From positions 1 to 64,000 of the forward strand of contig JAJYHM010000072.1 in assembly GCA_021784755.1 (NCBI GenBank): a stretch of 64,000 nucleotides of DNA, written 5' to 3'. Shown one piece after another: positions 39,501 to 49,127 of this stretch. Every line of letters starts with the position of its first letter. The first letter of the stretch is position 1. The notes below the pieces were generated by a model, which did not search any database, was not told the DNA's origin, and saw only the letters and a list, made by a program, of their open reading frames with translations. The stretch comes from Pseudomonadota bacterium (lineage in GTDB: Bacteria; Pseudomonadota; Gammaproteobacteria; Acidiferrobacterales; Acidiferrobacteraceae). Both the position numbers and the translations under genes were made by a program.

Positions 39501-39769
39501 AAAACGTAAGGGATCACGTCAAGGAGTACATCTCCGAGAATTTTCTGATGGGCCTAAAGGATTCGGCCATCACCGACGATGCGTCGTTTCTGGATCTCGG
39601 GATAATTGACTCCACTGGGGTGATAGAGCTCATTGCATTTCTCGAGGAAAGCTATGGGATACGGGTCGATGATGCGGAGATGGTGCCAGATAACCTGGAT
39701 AGCCTGGACGCCATCGATCGATTCATAGCCCGCAAGACCTTTGCGCGGGCCTCGTCGATGACAGCGTAG
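39497..39769 (+). CDS. Acyl carrier protein
   Basis: DDASFLDLGIIDSTGVIELIAFLEESYGI: LGIIDSTG phosphopantetheine-Ser motif; ATGA overlap with the ligase. Confidence 0.9.
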   Translation: MKNVRDHVKEYISENFLMGLKDSAITDDASFLDLGIIDSTGVIELIAFLEESYGIRVDDAEMVPDNLDSLDAIDRFIARKTFARASSMTA

Positions 39770-39779
39770 GAGCAGCACA

Positions 39780-40754
39780 GTGGAATTGGCTAAAGAGCTC
39801 ACCGGTACATCGCTGCTTGCCATCGACTACGATCGGTCGATAGAGGATATCTCACGGCAGTTCAAGGAGACCGTAGTCAGATTTCGCCGTCGCGGCGCGG
39901 TAGTGGCCGTGTCAGGGGGCGTCGATAGCGCAGTGTGCTGTGCGCTTGCGGTGCGGGCTTTGGGTGCGCAGCGGGTAATGGCCTTGCTGCTTCCCGAGCG
40001 GGAGTCGTCTGGGGATTCGGAGCGTCTTGCCATGCAGGTGGTGGAGATGCTGGGCGTGCCCTACGAAAGAAAGGATATCAGCGAGGCCTTGGAGGCGCTC
40101 GGTTGTTATGAGCGACGTGACGCCGCGATCCGTTCAGTCGTCCCCGAATACGGACAGGGCTGGCGCAATAAGCTCGTGATTGCGGGGGGGTTGTCTGGCC
40201 AGTTTAACCACTTCTATCTGATTGCCGCGGGACCAAGCGGCCAGCGCGTTGAGAAGCGTCTGGGTCTCAAGGAATATCTGGAGATAGTCGCGGCCACAAA
40301 TTTCAAGCAAAGGACCCGCAAAAACGTGGAGTATTACCACGCCGACCGCCTCAACTATGTCGTCGTTGGAACCCCGAACAAGCTGGAGTACGACCAGGGG
40401 TTCTTCGTCAAAAATGGCGACGGCGCGGCCGATATCAAGCCAATAGCCCACCTCTTCAAGACCCAGGTTTATGGGATCGCTCGTCACATGGGTTTGCCGC
40501 ACGAGATTATTGCATCGGCGCCGACAAGTGACACGTATAGTCTCCCGCAGGAACAGGAAGATTTTTACTTCGCTCTGCCTTACGCAAAGCTGGACGTAGC
40601 TCTCGCCTATCTCGATGCCGGCCGTACCGCGGCCGAACTCGCCGCAGCCCTTGGGACTGATGAGTTGTCAGCCAAGCGCATCTATGCCGATATCGCCGCT
40701 AAGCGCCGAACGACTCGTTACTTACACGAAGCCCCGGTCCTCATCAAGGGGTAG
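39780..40754 (+). CDS. NadE-like ATP-dependent ligase/amidotransferase
   Basis: AVVAVSGGVDSAVCCALAVRALG; VGTPNKLEYDQGFFVKNGDGAADIKPIAHLFKTQVY; GTG start. Confidence 0.88.
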   Translation: MELAKELTGTSLLAIDYDRSIEDISRQFKETVVRFRRRGAVVAVSGGVDSAVCCALAVRALGAQRVMALLLPERESSGDSERLAMQVVEMLGVPYERKDISEALEALGCYERRDAAIRSVVPEYGQGWRNKLVIAGGLSGQFNHFYLIAAGPSGQRVEKRLGLKEYLEIVAATNFKQRTRKNVEYYHADRLNYVVVGTPNKLEYDQGFFVKNGDGAADIKPIAHLFKTQVYGIARHMGLPHEIIASAPTSDTYSLPQEQEDFYFALPYAKLDVALAYLDAGRTAAELAAALGTDELSAKRIYADIAAKRRTTRYLHEAPVLIKG

Positions 40755-40764
40755 CGAGGATACT

Positions 40765-41367
40765 ATGCGATACCAGGTGAAGGCCGTGATTGTGTGGGTA
40801 GCCCACCTCTTCACATGGCCCTTTTGGATCCCTGCGATCGTGGCCTACCGGGGATTCGGGTCGGAGCGGCTTTTTGATGCCTCAGCGAAGCTCTTGAGCC
40901 TTTGGCCGGGACGGATTGGACAGTTTCTGCGTGCGTCTTTTTACATGTGCACGCTGAAGGCCTGCCATTACGATATTGCGGTCGGTTTCGGGTCATTCTT
41001 TTCGCATCCGGAGGCTGAGGTCGGAATGTGTGTTGGCATAGGAAGTTTTAGTATTATTGGAACAGCGCGTCTCGATGACGGTGTCATGGTGGCAAGCCGG
41101 GTGTCTGTGCTGAGCGGTAAGTATCAGCATGGCGGCGGTAGGCGGGGGCGCGATTTTCGAGGAAACGAGCTCAGATTGGAGCCGGTCCGGGTGGGTGAGG
41201 GGTCTTGGCTTGGCGAGGGTTCACTCGTCATGGCGGACATCGGTCGTCGATGCATCGTATCGGCCGGGAGTGTCGTGACCAAGCCCATGCCGGACGACTC
41301 GACGGCCGTGGGGAACCCGGCACGATTCCTGCGCTACGCCGATAAGCCTGAGGCTGCGGCGGGATAA
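40765..41367 (+). CDS. Left-handed beta-helix acyltransferase
   Basis: Hexapeptide-like C-terminal half (VGEGSWLGEGSLVMADIGRRCIVSAGSVVTKPMPDDSTAVGNPARFLR). Confidence 0.85.
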   Translation: MRYQVKAVIVWVAHLFTWPFWIPAIVAYRGFGSERLFDASAKLLSLWPGRIGQFLRASFYMCTLKACHYDIAVGFGSFFSHPEAEVGMCVGIGSFSIIGTARLDDGVMVASRVSVLSGKYQHGGGRRGRDFRGNELRLEPVRVGEGSWLGEGSLVMADIGRRCIVSAGSVVTKPMPDDSTAVGNPARFLRYADKPEAAAG

Positions 41368-41478
41368 ATCAGCTGTTTGAGCCCATGGATGGGCGGAGAA
41401 AGGTATGGATAGTAGACGGGCGGGATGCCTTAAGGGTCACAGGCGGGCGACAAGCCATCGCACGGAAGCGAGGATTGC

Positions 41479-42843
41479 GTGACACTTCGCGAGATCATGC
41501 GTTACGCCGGCACCTTGTACGGGGCGAGTGTCGCGGCCTCGATCGTGACCTTTGGGGTGACGGTCCTCATTAGCCGCGATATCTCGCGCGCGGATCTTGG
41601 GGTGTACGGCCTGTTCCAGGCCTACTTTCTCTTTGGGGCCTATGTCTCGAGCTTCGGATTCGCGCCTGCGACCGTAAGATGGGTTGCAAGTGGCAAGGTG
41701 GATGATGGCGAGTTTCTGGCGTTCATCTCCTTGCGGCTGCTCGGAATATCCGTGTTGCTGTACGCGGCGGCGGCTGTGGCCTACCTCTTGTCATTCAAGA
41801 TCCTGGCCGCGGCTTTGTTTGCCCTTCCCGCTTATCAGATCTTCAATGTCGGCTTGAGTGCGGCTCGCGCCCGCCTATGGAGGCGGCGCGAGGCGACGTT
41901 GCTCATGTTCGCATCGCTCGCGACCTCCGCCTGGATATTCGCCCTGTTGACGACGAACCATGGCTATTGGGGCCCCATAGCAGGTCAGGTCTTGGGAGCC
42001 TACACGACAGCTTTCGTGATGGTGGGCTACATGCTTATGCGGGGGATGCCGCGGCTGCGCTCGCCGGGCGCTTGGCGGCGGGCGTTTTGGGGTACCGCGC
42101 TCCCGGTGTTTCTGGGCTCGTCCGTTTTTGCCATGGGCGAGCTCGCCGATAGGCTTGTTATACGCCATGTCGTGGGCTTGCGGGCGTTGGGTGTCTACGT
42201 GTTGGCACTTACCTTATTCAATCTCCTGAACAAGCCTGTCCACATGCTATCGCGGGTATTGTTGTCGCATTTTTCCCAGGCCGGTGACGGCAAGGGCGGC
42301 GCCAAGGCGCCGGAGATCGTGCGCATCAATTTAGCCGTGCTTCCGCTGATGGGGCTTGCCGCGGCCGCCATCCTGCCGTGGGTCATGCCGCTGGTGCTGA
42401 ACCGAAATTACAACGGGGCGTTTCCCGTGTTTGCAGTCTTGACCGCTGTCATCCTGGTCAAGGCCATCGAGCTTGTGCAATCGAGTGTCGCTCTGGCTCG
42501 GGATTCCGCCATGAGCAATCTTCGCGCCCAAATAGTGGCGCTCGTAGCCTACGCCGTGCCTGTGTTCTTTTTGGCCCGTAGCTTTGGCCTGATTGGTGTC
42601 GCGTGGGCCGTGGTCCTGCGCTGGACTGTACTCGCTGTAGTCCAGAGGTTCGACATGAAACGCCAGGGCGTCGAAGTACCGCCATTTCATCTGTTGGTGC
42701 GCGCGGGCGGGGCTTATCTCGTGGCGCTCGCTTTTTTCCCGGTTGCACCATGGTTTATGGGGATCGCATACCTGGGGCTTGGAACGGCGCTACGGATCTG
42801 GTCCGCACCCCGTTCGTGGCGCCCGGCCATGCGCCGGATCTAG
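41479..42843 (+). CDS. Polysaccharide flippase (Wzx/MATE-like)
   Basis: Multi-TM protein in EPS locus; VSGVYGLFQAYFLFG-like flippase N-terminus (ADLGVYGLFQAYFLFGAYVSSFG). Confidence 0.85.
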   Translation: MTLREIMRYAGTLYGASVAASIVTFGVTVLISRDISRADLGVYGLFQAYFLFGAYVSSFGFAPATVRWVASGKVDDGEFLAFISLRLLGISVLLYAAAAVAYLLSFKILAAALFALPAYQIFNVGLSAARARLWRRREATLLMFASLATSAWIFALLTTNHGYWGPIAGQVLGAYTTAFVMVGYMLMRGMPRLRSPGAWRRAFWGTALPVFLGSSVFAMGELADRLVIRHVVGLRALGVYVLALTLFNLLNKPVHMLSRVLLSHFSQAGDGKGGAKAPEIVRINLAVLPLMGLAAAAILPWVMPLVLNRNYNGAFPVFAVLTAVILVKAIELVQSSVALARDSAMSNLRAQIVALVAYAVPVFFLARSFGLIGVAWAVVLRWTVLAVVQRFDMKRQGVEVPPFHLLVRAGGAYLVALAFFPVAPWFMGIAYLGLGTALRIWSAPRSWRPAMRRI

Positions 42844-42870
42844 ACCTGAATCGATAAGGAGGGACAGACA

Positions 42871-44157
42871 ATGCTGATGCCGCAGATGGCGCGAACGAAA
42901 TCCGGACCGGGCGGCCCGTCGCGTGCCTGGGATGCAGGCCGCATTATAGAGACGCCGCTTGCTAATCGGCTCACGCTGGCCTCGATGTTCGTATTTTTGG
43001 CGAAAATCGGGAATCTTCCGTATCTCGGACATTACGAGATCGGTAAAGTCTTGATTGGGCTTTCGGTGTTGGCCCTGCTTTTTGAGGGCGGTGGCTGGAA
43101 GGAGGGTGTGCTGAGTCACCCCGTTATGCGGTCATACCTGGGGCTCTTTACCGTCGCTCTCTTGACCATTCCTATAGCCGTGTGGCCAGGCGGCAGCGCG
43201 CGCTTTCTGTTTGGCAATTATCTGAAGGACATGGTTCTTGTGATCCTGTTGATCGTGACCACGAGGACCGCGCGGGATGTGCGCCGCTTAATGTGGACGG
43301 TCATCATCAATACCTTGATATTAGACGCGATCTTGCTGCATTACGGCGATCAGAACATCACCATCGTGCATCTCGGAAAGAATGAAATCGCTATGACCTC
43401 GGTGATCGCGTTCGGGATGCTGTTGGGTCTGCCAACCACCGGTATAGGCAAGATCTTTAAGTTGGCCGCAGGCATGATGCTGATTGTTGGCATATTCATG
43501 AGCGTCTCGCGCGGAAGCTATTTGGGTGTCGCGGCGGTTCTCATGCTCTACATGTTCTTGCGGTTTGGGCGGCGCGCAGGCCTAGCCGTCGTGGGGTCGG
43601 TGGTGATCGCGTTATCGCTGCTCGTGGGTGCTTACGAGTTCGGCCCTCCCAAGGTGCATCATGCGATCAGTACGCTTATACACATCAAGAAGGACTACAA
43701 CCTGACGGCGCGCACCGGGCGCATAGCGATCTGGAAGCGTGGTCTCAAGATTGTCAAGGACCACCCCCTGGGGGTCGGCATGCGTAACTTCCCGATCGCC
43801 GAGGGCCACCTGGTCGAGGATGTGATCGGGGAGCGGTGGATGGATGCGCATAACGCACTCCTCGAAGTGACGGCCGAGCTCGGGATACTGGGTGGCGTAG
43901 TGTTCTTGATTCTGCTGAAGCGTGGCATGCAAACCGCTAATAGGCTCCGTAAGAATCCAGAGACAGAGGAAATGGCGCGCGTCGGGCTTTCTCTGGTGTT
44001 GGCTCTATTCGGGTATTTCGTGACCGCCGCATTCCTGTCCGAGGCTTATGCGGTGATCTTGTATATCCAGATGGCGGCCATCATATCCGCCGACCGTGTG
44101 TACAGCTACGCGATGATGATGAGGAAAGGCAATGTCGTATCTCAGCCGAGTGCGTAG
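42871..44157 (+). CDS. O-antigen ligase/polymerase-like protein
   Basis: Multi-TM; Wzy_C-like GRIAIWKRGLKIVKDHPLGVGMRNF...DAHNALLEVTAELGILGGVVFL. Confidence 0.88.
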   Translation: MLMPQMARTKSGPGGPSRAWDAGRIIETPLANRLTLASMFVFLAKIGNLPYLGHYEIGKVLIGLSVLALLFEGGGWKEGVLSHPVMRSYLGLFTVALLTIPIAVWPGGSARFLFGNYLKDMVLVILLIVTTRTARDVRRLMWTVIINTLILDAILLHYGDQNITIVHLGKNEIAMTSVIAFGMLLGLPTTGIGKIFKLAAGMMLIVGIFMSVSRGSYLGVAAVLMLYMFLRFGRRAGLAVVGSVVIALSLLVGAYEFGPPKVHHAISTLIHIKKDYNLTARTGRIAIWKRGLKIVKDHPLGVGMRNFPIAEGHLVEDVIGERWMDAHNALLEVTAELGILGGVVFLILLKRGMQTANRLRKNPETEEMARVGLSLVLALFGYFVTAAFLSEAYAVILYIQMAAIISADRVYSYAMMMRKGNVVSQPSA

Positions 44158-44857
44158 GCGCGAAGGGCGCGTGGCGGACGCATTGTATCGCGGTTACAAG
44201 GCAATCCAGCGGGTGAATGTGCCAGAGATCCCGTTTCTCTACGGGCTATTGGCGAAGGAACGGATAGCGCGTCGGCATGTCGGCGGTTGGCTCAAGCGGA
44301 AACTGTACGATGAGCCTCTGTTTCGCCGGCAATGCCGCTCGTGCGGTCGGGGTCTGTGTCTGTTTGATGGCGTGCCGTCGATTTTTGGTGGGCTGTCCGT
44401 CGAGATCGGCGACGATGTGGTTATGCACGGGACCTCCACCTTGGTCGGCGCCAAGGTGTTCGATCACCCGCGTCTCGCCATAGGCGATAGGAGTCATTGC
44501 GGATCGTACTTCTCGGCTTCGGTCGGTGCGGACATCATCATAGGCTCGGATGTACTGATCGCCAACAGGGTGTCTTTGTTCGCCTACGATGGCCACCCCC
44601 GGGATCCGGTCGCGAGGGCGGCGGGATCGCCTGCCGAGGCCGCGAGCAGTCGGCCTATAGTCATCGAGGATGGGGCGTGGATTTGCATGGGGTCCATCAT
44701 TCTGAAAGGTGTGACGATCGGGATGAATGCGATTGTCGCGGCGGGCTCGGTGGTGGTGGAGAACGTTCCGCCCAACAGCGTGGTGGGCGGCAACCCCGCG
44801 CGCGTGCTCGCAGGCCTGCCCGGCCGCCCGCGGCAGGCGCAATCAGGGCGAGTCTGA
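44132..44857 (+). CDS. Acyltransferase (left-handed beta-helix)
   Basis: Hexapeptide repeats; IVIEDGAWICMGSIILKGVTIGMNAIVAAGSVVVENVPPNSVVGGNPARVL. Confidence 0.9.
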   Translation: MSYLSRVRRREGRVADALYRGYKAIQRVNVPEIPFLYGLLAKERIARRHVGGWLKRKLYDEPLFRRQCRSCGRGLCLFDGVPSIFGGLSVEIGDDVVMHGTSTLVGAKVFDHPRLAIGDRSHCGSYFSASVGADIIIGSDVLIANRVSLFAYDGHPRDPVARAAGSPAEAASSRPIVIEDGAWICMGSIILKGVTIGMNAIVAAGSVVVENVPPNSVVGGNPARVLAGLPGRPRQAQSGRV

Positions 44858-44858
44858 T

Positions 44859-46013
44859 ATGAGCGTTCCGATACTGGCGCGTTACCCACGGATAGCTACC
44901 GTGCCGCGTATCGTCGTGCTGATATCGACGCGCATCGTGGGGGGTCCTGCGAAAGGGCTTTTGCAGGTCATCCCGGAGTTGCGCAGGCGCGGTCGCTTCG
45001 ACGTGGTGTTGTGCACATTCGCCGGTCGCCGGGAGCCGGAGTCCCCTTTTGTGCTCGCGGCGCGAGAACACGGAATCCGCGTCAAGGTTTTGCGGCAGAG
45101 ACATCATTGGGATCTCGGTCCACTTAACGAGTTGCGCGAACTTGTCGATCCGCCGGGGACGATCATTCAGACCCACGGCTACAAGGAGGCGGTGTTCGGG
45201 CTTGCAATACAAAGGCTCTCTAGGCGGCCATGGATTGCCTTCCTGCATGGCACCACCGAGGAGAATCTTAAAGTGCGATTCTATCATCGCCTGGATCGGG
45301 GACTGATCAAACATGCAGACGCCATAGTCTCGGTTTCGCGGGAGCTCGCCGAGCGGAGGGTTCGGCCGCGCCATAGGGGCAAACTTACGATCATCGAGAA
45401 CGCAGTCGAGAGACCTTCCCAAGAAGCGCTTGTTCCACGACGGACTCTGCGGCAGAAATGGCAGACGAAGGGATGGGTGATTGGCTGCGTAGGAAGGCTG
45501 AGTCATGAGAAGGGTCAGGCGCAGCTCTTAGAGGCGGCGGGCAAGCTCTTAAGGCAGGGGGCGCATTTTACGCTGGTCATGGTCGGAGATGGCCCGGACC
45601 GCGATCTTTTGCAGGAGAAGGCGCAGACCGAAGGAGTAGGCGCGCACGTGCGGTTCCTTGGGTATATGTCGCGTACAGACGAGATCTACGCCAATATCGA
45701 TATGTTGGTGTTGCCGTCGCATCAAGAGGGCATGCCCAATGTCATATTGGAGGCCATGCAGTGGCGGTTGCCAATTGTGTCGACCGCGGTGGGGGCGGTT
45801 CCGGAGATGCTCGTAAACGGGGTATCCGGTTTGCTGGTGCAGCCCCGGGACCCGATAGCCCTGGCCCGGGCGATCGCAGCCTTTATGGGGGATCCAGAGA
45901 AGGCGGCGCGTATGGGGCGCAAGGCTTATGAGGCGCTCTATCCGCGCTTCTCGCCCGAGCGGCGCGCTGAACGATTCGAGACCCTTTATTATCGTGTTTT
46001 GGAGGCGGGATGA
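44859..46013 (+). CDS. Glycosyltransferase family 4-like
   Basis: GCVGRLSHEKGQAQLLEAAG...MLVLPSHQEGMPNVILEAMQWRLPIVSTAVGAVPE. Confidence 0.93.
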   Translation: MSVPILARYPRIATVPRIVVLISTRIVGGPAKGLLQVIPELRRRGRFDVVLCTFAGRREPESPFVLAAREHGIRVKVLRQRHHWDLGPLNELRELVDPPGTIIQTHGYKEAVFGLAIQRLSRRPWIAFLHGTTEENLKVRFYHRLDRGLIKHADAIVSVSRELAERRVRPRHRGKLTIIENAVERPSQEALVPRRTLRQKWQTKGWVIGCVGRLSHEKGQAQLLEAAGKLLRQGAHFTLVMVGDGPDRDLLQEKAQTEGVGAHVRFLGYMSRTDEIYANIDMLVLPSHQEGMPNVILEAMQWRLPIVSTAVGAVPEMLVNGVSGLLVQPRDPIALARAIAAFMGDPEKAARMGRKAYEALYPRFSPERRAERFETLYYRVLEAG

Positions 46014-47134
46014 GTGTGGTCTTTTGGGCCGCCCTGGGATTCACGGTCTATACGTACGCGGGTTATCCATCGATATTATGGGTGTGGGCGAGACTCAAGC
46101 GCCCCCCGACAAACCACCTATGGGGCAACGCCCTTCCCAAGGTGGCGGTCGTGATCCCGGCATATAACGAAGAGTCCGTCATTGCCGACAAGTTGCGCAT
46201 GGTGCTCGCCTCGCGCTACCCCCGCGATCTTCTGCGGGTGCTTGTGGTGTCCGATGGTTCCGCGGACGGAACGCTCTCCGCCGCTCAGTCGGTTTCGGAT
46301 CCCCGTCTCACGGTGATAGGAAAGACCATGCGGTCGGGCAAGATGGCGACCGTCAATTACGCCATGAGTCTCGTGTCAGAGCCGATAGTCATCATGACCG
46401 ATGCTGGCGAACAGTTCGAGGAAGAGACCGTTGCACGTCTTGTGGCGCGCTTTGCGGATCCGTCCATGGGCGCGGTCTCCGGGGAGCTTGGGCTTGTGGC
46501 CATGGATACGGGATTTAGCCGCAGTCTGGGGGCCTATTGGCGCTATGAGAAGGCTATCCGCGCCCTCGAGGCCATGGTGGGCTCGGTGGTGGGGGTGACG
46601 GGACCCGTTTACGCCATGCGACGCGCCCTGTTTCGGCCCATGCCGACCGACACCATCCTGGACGATCTCGCGATTCCGCTCGAAATCATAAAGCAGGGCT
46701 ATAGGGTAGGTTACGAACGCAGCGCCTTGGCGTTCGAGAGGGCGACACAGCAAAGCCGGCAAGAGTTTGTGCGTAAACGTCGCACGCTCGCCGGAAACTA
46801 TCAGGCCATAGGACGCTACTGGCGCCTTTTGTTGCCAGGGAGTCCGGTCGCGTGGCAGTTTTGGTCGCACAAGGTGTTCCGGTTACTCGTGCCTTATGCT
46901 CTCGCCACTATGCTCTTGACAACAGCCGCTCTGCCCGCGCTTTTGCGCGCTATCGCATTTGCCGCCCAAGGTCTCTTTTATGGACTTGCGCTGACGGCGG
47001 TGTTCGTGCGTCGCTCCGAGCGGCCTTGGCTCAATATTCCGTACACTTTCTGTGTGTTGAACTGGGCGGCTATTGCCGGTTCCTACCATTATCTCGCCGG
47101 CCGCATGTCGGTGCAGTGGGAGAAGGTCAAGTGA
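46010..47134 (+). CDS. Glycosyltransferase family 2, membrane-associated
   Basis: VAVVIPAYNEESVIADKL...VVSDGSADGT; C-terminal TM segments. Confidence 0.93.
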   Translation: MSVVFWAALGFTVYTYAGYPSILWVWARLKRPPTNHLWGNALPKVAVVIPAYNEESVIADKLRMVLASRYPRDLLRVLVVSDGSADGTLSAAQSVSDPRLTVIGKTMRSGKMATVNYAMSLVSEPIVIMTDAGEQFEEETVARLVARFADPSMGAVSGELGLVAMDTGFSRSLGAYWRYEKAIRALEAMVGSVVGVTGPVYAMRRALFRPMPTDTILDDLAIPLEIIKQGYRVGYERSALAFERATQQSRQEFVRKRRTLAGNYQAIGRYWRLLLPGSPVAWQFWSHKVFRLLVPYALATMLLTTAALPALLRAIAFAAQGLFYGLALTAVFVRRSERPWLNIPYTFCVLNWAAIAGSYHYLAGRMSVQWEKVK

Positions 47135-48345
47135 TGGGTCGGGAGCGGTGTTTGTTCATAGCCGCGGGTCCGGACTGGGGCCGGCACCCCTGCAGCCTTT
47201 CCCATATTATGGACGTCGTGGTGCGTGAGCACGCGGTGATTTGGATCAATAGCATAGCTCAGCGCGCCCCGCGTCTGTCGCGCCAGGATCTCATACGTGC
47301 CGTGCATAAGGCGATGGCATCGATTCGATCGACCAGTCGGCCCGCAAGCGATGGGCCGCTCGTGATCCATCCGCGGGCCGTCCCTTACCACAAGTACGCA
47401 CCCGTTCGATCGGTCAACGGCTGGCTCATCGCACGCCAGTTAAAGCCACTGCTTGCGCGTTTTGCGGACCACAAGGTGGTATTGGTGGCCACCAACCCAG
47501 CGGCGGTGGCGCTTGCCAACAGCCTGCGGCCTGACGCCACCATCTATTTTTGTATGGATGAATACGCGCGCATGCAGGATTCGGATAGGCGCCTGATCGA
47601 GGTGTGCGAGCCATTGATGCTCTCGCGCGCGGATGCCACCGTGGTGACGGCGCGCACCCTTGTAGAGAGCAAGACATGGCGCGGCAAGATACCCGTCTAC
47701 CTGCCCCAAGGCGTCGATGTCGCGCATTTCCAAAAACGTGCGCAGCCGCAAGCCGCGCTCGCGGCCTTGCCGCGTCCGATCATAGGATTTCAGGGCATTA
47801 TCGGCAAGCGCGTCGACATCGAGTTGCTCGAGAAGATCGCGCGCGCCTTCCCGTGGGCATCGCTGGTCCTTGCTGGCAAGGAGGAGGTGGATATCACCCG
47901 CTTAAAGCGCCTCCCCAATGTGCATGCCCTGGGGCCTATCCTCTATGCCGCTCTACCCTCCGTCATACAGGTCTTCGACGTGGGCCTTGTGGCCTACCGC
48001 AACGATGCCCATGTGGCCTGCGTGAACCCCCTGAAGCTGCTGGAATATTTGGCCTTGGGTCAGGAGGTCGTGTCGGTCTACCTTCCGGAGCTCGTGGCGC
48101 ACAGTGAATATGTGCGCTGGGCACGCAGCCACGAGGAATACTTGGCTGTTTTGGGTGAGGTGCTGGCTCGCCATCCATTCGATCCCGCGGACAAGGGTCG
48201 ACGGGCGGCCTATGCGGCGTCGCACTCCTGGAAGGTCCGTGCCCGCGACTTTCTTGCCCTTTGCGACCATCTGTTGGCTAAGCCGCGTTCCGCCACTCCC
48301 ATCCTAGACGGCGCTGTAGACCATCGCCAAAGGACATCCGTATGA
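47134..48345 (+). CDS. Glycosyltransferase
   Basis: ATIYFCMDEYARM; IPVYLPQGVDVAHF; GFQGIIGKRVDIELLEKIARAFP; ATG at 47134. Confidence 0.85.
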   Translation: MGRERCLFIAAGPDWGRHPCSLSHIMDVVVREHAVIWINSIAQRAPRLSRQDLIRAVHKAMASIRSTSRPASDGPLVIHPRAVPYHKYAPVRSVNGWLIARQLKPLLARFADHKVVLVATNPAAVALANSLRPDATIYFCMDEYARMQDSDRRLIEVCEPLMLSRADATVVTARTLVESKTWRGKIPVYLPQGVDVAHFQKRAQPQAALAALPRPIIGFQGIIGKRVDIELLEKIARAFPWASLVLAGKEEVDITRLKRLPNVHALGPILYAALPSVIQVFDVGLVAYRNDAHVACVNPLKLLEYLALGQEVVSVYLPELVAHSEYVRWARSHEEYLAVLGEVLARHPFDPADKGRRAAYAASHSWKVRARDFLALCDHLLAKPRSATPILDGAVDHRQRTSV

Positions 48346-49109
48346 CCGTGGTTTTCATGCATCACGATGTAATCGACGCGTCCAAGGCCCAGAGGTCGGG
48401 ATTCTACGGAGCCGGCGCCGAGGTCTATAAGGTGACGCTTGCCCGGTTTCGGGAACAGATTGCGGGGCTTGCTGCCGCGTTTCCCGGCAAAAGCCCGGCG
48501 CTCGAGCCGGGCGCGCCCTTTGCGCTCACGTTCGACGACGGAGGGGCGTCGGCTACCGAAGTGGTGGCCGAAGTGCTGGCCGAGCGTGGATGGAAGGCCC
48601 ACTTTTTTGTGGTGACGGGTGTGCTTGGCATGCGGGGTTTCGTGTCGGTCTCGGGGCTGCGGATGTTGGTCGGGCAAGGTCATACGGTAGGAACGCACAC
48701 GGTGACCCATCCCCGTCGTCTTCAGGTGCTGCCCTATGCCCATATCGTGCGTGAATGGCAGGATAGCCGCGAGCGCCTCTCGGATCTGCTCGGGCAGTCA
48801 GTGCATTGCGGTTCGGTGCCTGGTGGATACTGTAGCCGGGCGGTGCGCCGGGCGGCGGCCCACGCCGGCCTGTCTTTACTGCTGACCTCGGAGCCCACGA
48901 TCCGACGTTACGAGAGTGATGGGGTGGCGGTGCGGGGTCGATTCGCGGTGTCGGGCCGTGATCCGGCGGAAAGTGCGGTACGGCTCGCGCAGCGGGCCTA
49001 CGCAAGAGGCATGAGGGCGTTGCGCTGGCAGGCCTTAGGCGTCGCCAAGAACGCCCTCGGACCCGTTTATCCAGCAGTGCGCGAAGGCCTCTTGCGGTTA
49101 CGCGCTTAA
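48342..49109 (+). CDS. Polysaccharide deacetylase
   Basis: NodB-type FALTFDDGGASA and VGTHTVTHP motifs. Confidence 0.92.
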   Translation: MTVVFMHHDVIDASKAQRSGFYGAGAEVYKVTLARFREQIAGLAAAFPGKSPALEPGAPFALTFDDGGASATEVVAEVLAERGWKAHFFVVTGVLGMRGFVSVSGLRMLVGQGHTVGTHTVTHPRRLQVLPYAHIVREWQDSRERLSDLLGQSVHCGSVPGGYCSRAVRRAAAHAGLSLLLTSEPTIRRYESDGVAVRGRFAVSGRDPAESAVRLAQRAYARGMRALRWQALGVAKNALGPVYPAVREGLLRLRA

Positions 49110-49127
49110 ACAGGGACGACCAAAAGT

